Shown here piece after piece: positions 1-5,820 of a stretch of DNA of 6,077 nucleotides. This DNA comes from Clostridia bacterium. Its GTDB lineage: Bacteria > Bacillota_A > Clostridia > Oscillospirales > Acutalibacteraceae. Within the stretch, counting starts at the first letter, position 1. Each line of letters begins with the position of its first letter. Below the pieces are notes generated by a model. That model was not told the origin of the DNA. It did no database searches and saw only the letters and a program-made list of their open reading frames with translations. The position numbers and the translations under genes were made by a program. The stretch spans positions 1 to 6,077 of the forward strand of contig JAFSAK010000035.1 in assembly GCA_017441045.1 (NCBI GenBank), written 5' to 3'.

Positions 1-330
1 CTTCTCGGTTATTTTCCCGAAGGCCAAGAGGGAGATAAATATTCCTGCGAAAAATTGGTAACCGCAGATACTCCCCCTGCGTTTATCTGGCATACCGCCG
101 AAGATAACTGCGTTCCCGCAGCTAATTCTCTTCGTTATGCCGAAGCCCTTGCAAAAAATAAAATTCCCTTTGATTTGCATATCTATCCCTTCGGCGCTCA
201 CGGACTTGCAACCGCAGATAAACTCACCCTTGACCCACCCGCTTTTGACACGGTGGAAAAACACAAAAAACTTGCCGATGTAAACGATTGGTTTTATGAA
301 CTCAAAAAATGGTTTGACCTTATTTTATAA
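1..330 (+). CDS. alpha/beta hydrolase (esterase/lipase-like), C-terminal part
   Basis: The frame is open from the first base to the TAA at 328-330, giving 109 residues, so the gene begins upstream of the window. The TTG at position 55 is not a credible start because the frame continues through it. The fragment has the end of an alpha/beta hydrolase fold. HTAEDNCVP (residues 31-39) carries the likely catalytic acid Asp35 in the usual 'D..VP' setting after a hydrophobic strand (PPAFIW). IYPFGAHGL (61-69) carries the likely catalytic His67. The segment between them (NSLRYAEALAKNKIPFDLH) matches the helix-strand seen in acetyl-esterase/BD-FAE-type hydrolases. The nucleophile Ser (GxSxG) would lie upstream and cannot be checked. 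The likely role is hydrolysis of an ester, for example deacetylation of a sugar or polysaccharide; the substrate is unknown. No terminator follows, and the next gene starts 17 bases on. Confidence 0.85.
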   Translation, partial: LLGYFPEGQEGDKYSCEKLVTADTPPAFIWHTAEDNCVPAANSLRYAEALAKNKIPFDLHIYPFGAHGLATADKLTLDPPAFDTVEKHKKLADVNDWFYELKKWFDLIL

Positions 331-347
331 TTAAGGGGAATTTAAAA

Positions 348-584
348 ATGCTTGAAAAAGAATTAATGCTTACAAATTTTGAAGACGTTAAAAAATTTGT
401 TGAAATAACCAATTCCAAAGAATACCCAATTGAACTATTATCTGGAAAGTATGTTATCAATGCTAAATCCATTATGGGTATTTTTAGTTTGGATTTAACT
501 AAGCCCGTTACTATGGTGGCTCACTGCGATAATATCGCCGAGCTTTCCCGTCAGATTGCCCCCTTCACCAAAGGACACGAATAA
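348..584 (+). CDS. HPr-like protein lacking the phosphocarrier histidine
   Basis: This 78-residue protein resembles HPr, the small phosphocarrier of the PTS sugar uptake system. The best match is YVINAKSIMGIFSLDL (35-50), equivalent to the HPr segment around the regulatory Ser46, with Ser41 in that place. Aligning the protein without gaps to Bacillus HPr puts an offset of five residues on both halves: FV (17-18) falls on Leu22-Val23, and Asn10 falls where the active His15 should be. The usual HARP motif is replaced by NFED, so PTS phosphotransfer from EI is not expected. Known family parallels are Crh (Gln at position 15) and other HPr-fold proteins in Clostridia with a regulatory or unknown role. 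The start at 348 follows AAGGGGA (333-339) with good spacing and gives a full-length domain; the internal ATG at 366 would remove the first strand. The gene ends three bases before the helicase gene, so the two are probably co-transcribed. Confidence 0.75.
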   Translation: MLEKELMLTNFEDVKKFVEITNSKEYPIELLSGKYVINAKSIMGIFSLDLTKPVTMVAHCDNIAELSRQIAPFTKGHE

Positions 585-587
585 TTT

Positions 588-3014
588 ATGGACTTTTTAT
601 CCCTTCGTAATAAACTTATAGAAAAAGATTTCAGCGGTATGAATTCCCGTCAGTTTGATGCGGTTACCACTACCGAGGGCCCCTTGCTTGTTTTAGCGGG
701 CGCAGGAAGCGGTAAAACCACCGTTCTTATTAACCGTATCGCAAATCTTATTAAATACGGCAATGCCTACGCAAACGATTTTATCCCCCGTTATACCGAG
801 GAAGATATTAAGGCGGGCGAAGATTATTTAAACGGTGTTTCCGATTATGTTCCGTCGGTTTTCGCCGTTAATCCCCCAAGACCTTGGGAAATTCTTGCCA
901 TCACCTTTACAAATAAGGCGGCGGGAGAACTAAAGGACCGACTAACAGCAAAACTGGGTGACTCGGGCAACGATATCTGGGCGGGTACTTTTCACTCTGT
1001 TTGCGGAAAATTTCTCAGAAGAAACGCCGAAAGAATCGGCTTTAATTCCAATTTCACAATCTATGATTCCGATGACCAGAAGCGCGTTATGAAGCAGATT
1101 TTGAAGGATGGCAATATTGATGATAAAATTATGCCTCCAAAGTCCGCCCTTGCCGCCATATCTTCTGCCAAGGATTCACTCATAAGCCCCGAGGAATTTG
1201 AAAGCACGGTGGGTAACGATATCAGGCAAAAAATGATTGCATCTTTATATAAAGAGTATCAAAAACGCCTCGTTGCCGCCGGAGCTATGGACTTTGACGA
1301 TATGATTTTTTATACCGTTAAACTTCTGGAAGAAAACCCCGATGTCCTCGAATATCTGGGCAGTCGATTTAAATATATAATGGTGGATGAATATCAGGAT
1401 ACCAACCACGCTCAGTACCGCCTAATCAGTTTGCTCTCAAGCATTCACGGGAATTTATGCGTTGTAGGTGATGATGACCAGAGTATTTACCGTTTCAGAG
1501 GCGCAACCATTGAAAATATACTTAACTTTGAGGATGAAAACGAAAATTCGAAGATTATCCGCCTTGAACAGAATTATCGCTCAACGGGAAATATACTTTC
1601 CGCCGCCAACGAGGTTATTAAAAACAACCGCGGAAGAAAGGGTAAAAACCTTTGGACCGATAAGGGCGATGGCGCAAAAATCCGCGTTCATACCTGTTCT
1701 GATGAACGAAGCGAAGCGAAATTTGTTGCCGAGCAGGTGCTTTCCAATGTAAAGGCGGGAGAAAATTTCGCCGATAACGCCGTGCTTTACAGAATTAACG
1801 CTCAATCGGCCGCCATAGAAAATGTTTTTGCCAGAAGCGGTATCGCATATAAAGTAATCGGCGGTATGCGTTTCTATGAGCGCAAGGAAATTAAGGATGT
1901 TCTTGCCTATTTAAATGTAATTTGCAATCCTAATGATGATTTGCGGCTGCGCAGAATTGTAAACGAGCCCAAAAGAGGTATTGGTGACACTACGGTAAAC
2001 CACGCCGCAGAAATATCTATGGGTACAGGACTTCATCTTATGGAAGTTTTTGAAAGAGCCGATGAATTTGCCTCTACCCTACGTTCTGCTCCGCGCCTTA
2101 AGGAGTTTGCCGCCATTATGCGCGACCTTTCCGAGAAGGCGAATAAACTGGCTATAAGCGACCTTGTGGAAGAAACGCTTGATAAAACGGGATATGTCTC
2201 TGCCCTTAAACTTGAAGCCACCCCCGAAGCAGAGGACAGAATTGCCAACGTAGAAGAATTTTTAAATACCGTTCGCCAATACGAAAGAGAAATCGACGAG
2301 CCCTCCCTTTCCGCATTTTTAGAGGAAATCGCCCTCGTTAGCGATATTGATGCTTTGGAAAGTGATGAAAACCGCGTAGTGCTTATGACGATTCACTCGG
2401 CTAAGGGCCTTGAATTTAATAATGTTTTCCTTATCGGTATGGAGGAAAATATCTTCCCCGGCACTCAATCTCTCTATGGCGGAGAAATTGAAATAGAGGA
2501 AGAACGGCGTCTTGCATACGTTGCTATAACAAGAGCGAAAAAGAATCTTACGGTTACCCATACCACCGCCCGTTATCTCTATGGCTCGACGCAGAGAAAC
2601 TTGCCCTCCAGATTTTTAAGGGAAATTCCCGAGGAATACTGCGAGTGTACCGCCGATATAACCCCCTCGTTTTCTTTCGGAACGGGATATGGGGCGAGAA
2701 ACGAGCGAAGCAGCGGATATTTTGATGATGATTATTCCTATTCAGGAAAACGCACCGCCGCCTATGGCTATAACCCATCGAAATCGACTTCATCTTATGG
2801 CGCTAAATACCCCTCAACCTACACCAAAAAGCCCGCCGAATCAAAACCTTGCACAAATTATTCTGCAGGTCAAACGGTAGAACACAAGACCTTCGGCAAG
2901 GGTATGATTTTAAAGGTAACGCCTATGGGAAACGATACTCTTCTTGAAATTGCTTTTGATACCGTAGGCACCAAAAAAATTATGGCAGGTTTTGCCAAAC
3001 TCACCATACTATAA
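588..3014 (+). CDS. pcrA: ATP-dependent DNA helicase, UvrD/PcrA type
   Basis: A complete 808-residue superfamily 1A helicase, expected to unwind DNA 3'-5' in nucleotide excision repair, replication restart and removal of RecA or stalled RNA polymerase. Visible motifs in order: Q-motif MNSRQFDAV (18-26), Walker A GAGSGKT (38-44, Lys43), Ia ITFTNKAA (105-112), Ic TFHS (134-137), Walker B VDEYQDT (266-272), III GDDDQSIYRFRGA (294-306), IV LEQNYRS (326-332, Arg331), V TIHSAKGLEF (601-610), VI YVAITRAKK (644-652, Arg649). A Tyr/Ser/Gly-rich linker (about 693-758) leads to a PcrA-type C-terminal Tudor-like domain (760-808, GQTVEHKTFGKG...). Between Walker A and Ia there are about 43 extra residues (roughly 57-99) compared with Bacillus PcrA. 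I believe this is typical of Oscillospirales relatives, but that is from memory. The start ATG at 588 is preceded by AAAGGA (570-575) inside the previous gene. All catalytic residues are intact. The name pcrA rather than uvrD follows Firmicute usage. Confidence 0.96.
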   Translation: MDFLSLRNKLIEKDFSGMNSRQFDAVTTTEGPLLVLAGAGSGKTTVLINRIANLIKYGNAYANDFIPRYTEEDIKAGEDYLNGVSDYVPSVFAVNPPRPWEILAITFTNKAAGELKDRLTAKLGDSGNDIWAGTFHSVCGKFLRRNAERIGFNSNFTIYDSDDQKRVMKQILKDGNIDDKIMPPKSALAAISSAKDSLISPEEFESTVGNDIRQKMIASLYKEYQKRLVAAGAMDFDDMIFYTVKLLEENPDVLEYLGSRFKYIMVDEYQDTNHAQYRLISLLSSIHGNLCVVGDDDQSIYRFRGATIENILNFEDENENSKIIRLEQNYRSTGNILSAANEVIKNNRGRKGKNLWTDKGDGAKIRVHTCSDERSEAKFVAEQVLSNVKAGENFADNAVLYRINAQSAAIENVFARSGIAYKVIGGMRFYERKEIKDVLAYLNVICNPNDDLRLRRIVNEPKRGIGDTTVNHAAEISMGTGLHLMEVFERADEFASTLRSAPRLKEFAAIMRDLSEKANKLAISDLVEETLDKTGYVSALKLEATPEAEDRIANVEEFLNTVRQYEREIDEPSLSAFLEEIALVSDIDALESDENRVVLMTIHSAKGLEFNNVFLIGMEENIFPGTQSLYGGEIEIEEERRLAYVAITRAKKNLTVTHTTARYLYGSTQRNLPSRFLREIPEEYCECTADITPSFSFGTGYGARNERSSGYFDDDYSYSGKRTAAYGYNPSKSTSSYGAKYPSTYTKKPAESKPCTNYSAGQTVEHKTFGKGMILKVTPMGNDTLLEIAFDTVGTKKIMAGFAKLTIL

Positions 3015-3040
3015 TCATTTTTATATCAAGGAGCATTTTT

Positions 3041-3841
3041 ATGACTTCACCCACATTTGCAGTAAAAACAACTGCAAAAACAATTCTTAAAGGCAATTAT
3101 TATAGATGCATACTTGCGGCATTAATCCCCGCTTTTATTTCCCTTGCCCTCACCTTTACCGCCGGAATTTTAGAAGCTCCCTTCGGTAGCGCAGTGGCTT
3201 ACGGGGTTCTTGCCGTTGCGGAATTTTTTATAGTTTTACCTGTGTTTTTAGGGCTTTTGAGATTTTATCGCCGCCTTATGTGGAACGAAAAAGATAATAT
3301 AATTTCTGTATTTCACTATTTAAGCAGTGGTGAAAAATATAAAAAGGCGCTTAAATGCTCTTTTGTCTTTTTACTTCGTCTTTTATCAGTGGCGGTTTTA
3401 GCATATCTGCCCAGCATTTTTCTTTGGGTTATATCAAATGATGCCCTTTACGAATTCATAGGAATTAATATGCCCTCATTTATAAGAAGTTTTTCTGAGG
3501 CACAGACAGCTCTTATCACACTCAGCACCGCCGTATTTATCTTCTTTGCATTAAAGTTTTATTTAACCCCGTTTTTACTGGTAGCCGATGAGGATATGGA
3601 TATCGGCGAGGCGCTTCATATGTCGAAGGTGATTTCAAGAAAATCCACTATTGATTTTATTTCCCTTTTCTTTGGTATGTCTTTCTGGATTTTAATTTCG
3701 GTATTTTTAGTGCCCCTTCCCTTTACCCTTCCGTATATAGTTTTAGCATATATGGTCCATTGCCGTTTTGCAGTAGCCCATTATAATAAAACCGCCCAAA
3801 GAGAAAGCAACCCGCCTCAATTTTATTCTTCTGATTTTTAA
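3041..3841 (+). CDS. polytopic membrane protein, DUF975-like
   Basis: A 266-residue membrane protein with about five or six hydrophobic segments (roughly residues 22-44, 51-73, 107-131, 157-180, 206-224 and 226-243) and no signal peptide cleavage site that I can see. The N-terminus (VKTTAKTILKGNYYRCILAA) and the stretch after the fourth segment (LTPFLLVADEDMDIGEALHMS, followed by a basic SRKS) resemble the layout of DUF975/YciC-like integral membrane proteins. In those, a 'P-F-L-V-x-D ... A-L-x-x-S' amphipathic part precedes the last membrane pair. The biochemical role of that family is not established. The start is set by AAGGAG (3028-3033) seven bases before the ATG. It lies 26 bases after pcrA and 12 bases before the next gene, consistent with one operon. 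The family assignment is by eye and moderate; the membrane topology is firmer. Confidence 0.65.
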   Translation: MTSPTFAVKTTAKTILKGNYYRCILAALIPAFISLALTFTAGILEAPFGSAVAYGVLAVAEFFIVLPVFLGLLRFYRRLMWNEKDNIISVFHYLSSGEKYKKALKCSFVFLLRLLSVAVLAYLPSIFLWVISNDALYEFIGINMPSFIRSFSEAQTALITLSTAVFIFFALKFYLTPFLLVADEDMDIGEALHMSKVISRKSTIDFISLFFGMSFWILISVFLVPLPFTLPYIVLAYMVHCRFAVAHYNKTAQRESNPPQFYSSDF

Positions 3842-3842
3842 G

Positions 3843-3848
3843 AAGGTG
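3843..3848 (+). promoter_or_regulatory. ribosome binding site deciding the start at 3854
   Basis: AAGGTG within AGAAGGTGAT lies five bases before the ATG at 3854-3856 but only two bases before the in-frame TTG at 3851-3853. The spacing favours the ATG as the true start of the following gene. Confidence 0.75.
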
Positions 3849-3853
3849 ATTTG

Positions 3854-4291
3854 ATGAAAAAGAATGTATTTTTTATTATTATCTATGCTTTATCCCTTAT
3901 TGTATCTTTTGTCAATGTGGGTATCACCATAAAGGATAATCTTTTTTCGGATATCAACGATTTGCCCGAGGGAAACTATGCTTATAGCGTAACTTCGCCC
4001 GACGGTAGCAGAGTGCTTAATATATATATGGTTGAAAATTCCCTCGGCTCTGCCGCAAGGGGTGAAATAGTAGAGGGCGGTACCGCTAAAAATATTTTCT
4101 GGCAAACGGGTGCGGAGCATGTTGTTTCATTTTGGGAAAATAACGAAGTAGTTAATATTCACGAGGTTAGCATTAACCTTACTCACGGTGCGGTTTATGA
4201 CTGCCGCCGCGGTATTTCTCTCTTCCAAGAGGGAAATTTAAGCGGTAAGGATGCTCCCGAGATTATAGAATATTTAGAAGAAAACAAATGA
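3854..4291 (+). CDS. membrane-anchored small protein, DUF5412-like
   Basis: A 145-residue protein, counted from the ATG at 3854; the TTG just before it is in frame but too close to the ribosome binding site. Residues about 4-25 (VFFIIIYALSLIVSFVNVGI, after an initial Lys-Lys) form one membrane segment, either a signal anchor or an uncleaved signal sequence. The rest is predicted to lie outside the cytoplasm. The core, about 38-115, reads as short strands: YSVTSPDGSRVLNIYMVE, then GEIVEGGTAKNIFWQ, then VVSFWENNEVVNI. The 'SPDG ... Y ... KNIFW ... W-x-x-x-x-V-x-I' pattern resembles the DUF5412 family of Firmicutes, whose function is unknown. Its last bases overlap the rlmD start by ATGA, so translation of the two may be coupled. 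The family call is by recollection of the pattern and is moderate. Confidence 0.65.
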   Translation: MKKNVFFIIIYALSLIVSFVNVGITIKDNLFSDINDLPEGNYAYSVTSPDGSRVLNIYMVENSLGSAARGEIVEGGTAKNIFWQTGAEHVVSFWENNEVVNIHEVSINLTHGAVYDCRRGISLFQEGNLSGKDAPEIIEYLEENK

Positions 4292-5649
4292 ACAAAAACG
4301 ATATTATTAAACTCACCATAACCGCCGTTTCTTCCGAAGGCGCAGGCATCGGAAGATATGAAAACAAGGCGGTTTTTGTGCCTATGAGCGCCATAGGCGA
4401 CCAAATAAATGCCAAAGTTTTAAAGGACAAGAAAAATCTTGCCTTCGGTAAAATTGAAGAAATTTTAATCCCCACTACCGATAGAATCGAGCCCGACTGC
4501 CCCGCTTTCAGTAAATGCGGCGGTTGTGTTTGGCGCCATATAAATTACGAAGCCGAAAGCAAAATAAAAGAAAATAAGGTCTATGAGGCCATGCGCCGCA
4601 TAGGCGGAATAGATTTGCCCCCTCGCCCCATAATAAAGGCAGGAAATACCGAACGGTACCGCAATAAAGCCCAGTTTCCTTTAGCCCCCGACGGCTCGGT
4701 AGGTTTTTATGCCAATCATTCTCATAGGGTTATCCCTTCAAATGATTGTGCCTTGCAACCCGCCGTTTTTTCAGACCTTGCCGCCACCTTTCGCGAGTGG
4801 GTGCAAAGCTTTGGTGTTTCGGTTTACAGTGAAGATAATAAATCGGGGCTGCTTCGTCATTTTTATCTTCGAATAGCCGAAGCCACAGGGGAAATTATGG
4901 CGGTTTTAGTTATAAACGGCAACTCTATCCCCGAAAGCGAAAAACTTATTGAACTTTTAAAAGGCGCCGCAAAAAGCAATCTTAAAAGCGTTATGCTGAA
5001 TATAAACCAAAAGGATACCAATGTAATTTTAGGCGAAAAAAATGTACTCCTTTATGGTAAGGAGTATATCAAAGATATTTTGTGCGGCGTTAAGGTAAGA
5101 ATTTCTCCCCTTTCCTTCTATCAGGTAAACCGCACTATGACCGAAAAGTTATACGGCAAGGCCGCAGAGTATGCCGAGCCGCAGGATAAATATATCCTCG
5201 ACCTTTATTGCGGCGCGGGTACTATCGGTCTTTCTATGGCAAAAAGCGCCGCGCATATAATAGGCGTTGAGATTATCCCCGATGCCGTAAAAGATGCTAA
5301 AATTAATGCCAGAGAAAACAGCATTGAAAACGCCGAATTTATTTGCGGTGATGCGGCGGCCGCCGCCCGCGACCTTAAAAAGCGAAACATTAAGCCCGAT
5401 GCGGTTATTTTAGACCCCCCAAGAAAAGGGTGCGACAGTGAACTTTTATCTACCGTGGCAAAGGATTTCGCCCCCGAAAGAATAGTTTATGTTTCTTGCG
5501 ACCCCGCAACCCTTGCCCGCGACTCTAAAATCTTAACCGAACTTGGTTATACCCTCAAAGAATATACGCCTGTGGATTTATTCCCGAGAACCAGCCACGT
5601 GGAAACGGTAGCGCTGTTTCTAAAACTAAGTTTGCCTGACGGCAAGTGA
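4288..5649 (+). CDS. rlmD: 23S rRNA (uracil-C5)-methyltransferase RlmD/RumA family
   Basis: A complete 453-residue, SAM-dependent enzyme that methylates carbon 5 of a uridine in 23S rRNA (U1939 in E. coli; Firmicute relatives such as RlmCD can also act on U747). Seen in order: a TRAM-like RNA-binding beta domain (about 1-62); iron-sulphur cysteines in the C-x5-C-x2-C pattern, Cys71, Cys77 and Cys80, with Cys154 as the fourth ligand; the SAM-binding motif LDLYCGAGTIGLS (305-317); DPPRKGCD (376-383); the catalytic nucleophile Cys404 in YVSCDPATLARD; and the general base Glu439 in FPRTSHVET. The 35-residue spacing of Cys404 to Glu439 equals that of RumA (Cys389-Glu424). The start overlaps the previous stop as ATGA with only a weak purine stretch upstream, suggesting translational coupling. 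The last residues (about LPDGK) and the stop codon are encoded by the hairpin array that follows, so the original C-terminus may have been altered. Exact target site not decidable from sequence. Confidence 0.95.
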   Translation: MNKNDIIKLTITAVSSEGAGIGRYENKAVFVPMSAIGDQINAKVLKDKKNLAFGKIEEILIPTTDRIEPDCPAFSKCGGCVWRHINYEAESKIKENKVYEAMRRIGGIDLPPRPIIKAGNTERYRNKAQFPLAPDGSVGFYANHSHRVIPSNDCALQPAVFSDLAATFREWVQSFGVSVYSEDNKSGLLRHFYLRIAEATGEIMAVLVINGNSIPESEKLIELLKGAAKSNLKSVMLNINQKDTNVILGEKNVLLYGKEYIKDILCGVKVRISPLSFYQVNRTMTEKLYGKAAEYAEPQDKYILDLYCGAGTIGLSMAKSAAHIIGVEIIPDAVKDAKINARENSIENAEFICGDAAAAARDLKKRNIKPDAVILDPPRKGCDSELLSTVAKDFAPERIVYVSCDPATLARDSKILTELGYTLKEYTPVDLFPRTSHVETVALFLKLSLPDGK

Positions 5650-5799
5650 AGTTGCGACTACGCAGTGAAGTTCACTTCCGTGAGTGAAGTTTCGCCCCAA
5701 GGGGCTAAGTGGCAAACTTAACTTCTCTTTTGCGCAGCAAAAACTTCACTATGAGCGAAGCGGATAACTTCACTTTGGGCATCTGCCCAAAACTTCACT
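5627..5799 (+). repeat. hairpin array with inverted 9-base words AGTGAAGTT / AACTTCACT
   Basis: Left-half copies of AGTGAAGTT lie at 5645-5653, 5664-5672 and 5683-5691. Right-half copies of its exact reverse complement AACTTCACT lie at 5742-5750, 5766-5774 and 5791-5799, plus AACTTCTCT at 5720-5728. Each gap holds a small hairpin: TTGCC/GGCAA (5632-5636, 5641-5645), TGCG/CGCA (5653-5656, 5661-5664), TCAC/GTGA (5672-5675, 5680-5683), GCCCC/GGGGC (5694-5698, 5701-5705), TAAGT/ACTTA (5706-5710, 5716-5720), TTTTGC/GCAAAA (5728-5733, 5737-5742), an imperfect one at 5751-5765, and TTTGGGC/GCCCAAA (5774-5780, 5785-5791). Left and right words can also pair in nested order. No hairpin has a following T tract, so this is not an ordinary intrinsic terminator. 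The repeat structure is directly visible; the function is unknown. It starts inside rlmD and fills the gap before the four-helix-bundle gene. Confidence 0.93.
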
Positions 5800-5807
5800 C
5801 ATCACCT

Positions 5808-5814
5808 AAAGGAG
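5808..5814 (+). promoter_or_regulatory. ribosome binding site of the four-helix-bundle gene
   Basis: AAAGGAG lies six bases before the ATG at 5821. It is the first unstructured stretch after the last AACTTCACT word (ends 5799), so folding of the array need not hide it. Confidence 0.85.
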
Positions 5815-5820
5815 AAATTT

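Noticed and set aside
60..220. Direct repeat AACCGCAGATA at 60-70 and 210-220
   Set aside because: Both copies lie in the hydrolase frame and encode TAD; an 11-base match with no further structure is probably chance.
55..330. TTG at 55 as start of a short stand-alone gene
   Set aside because: The frame is open upstream to base 1 and the protein is only the end of a hydrolase fold, so this is a truncated gene at the window edge.
5045..5066. Eight-base inverted repeat TACTCCTT / AAGGAGTA in rlmD, with the second arm resembling a ribosome binding site
   Set aside because: It lies well inside a conserved coding region, has no start codon at the right distance opening a plausible gene, and a single 8-bp stem is expected by chance in several kilobases.
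5353..5366. Perfect 14-base GC-rich palindrome GCGGCGGCCGCCGC within rlmD
   Set aside because: It encodes a short alanine run (DAAAAA) using GCG and GCC codons, so the palindrome follows from codon choice and is not evidence of a site.
5627..5799. Array as an intrinsic terminator for the operon
   Set aside because: Several hairpins are present but none is followed by a T tract, and the array has a regular word structure that termination does not require.
5627..5799. Array as a CRISPR
   Set aside because: The repeated word is only nine bases, reverses orientation at the middle, and the gaps are self-complementary hairpins of 10-16 bases rather than spacers; no cas gene is present.
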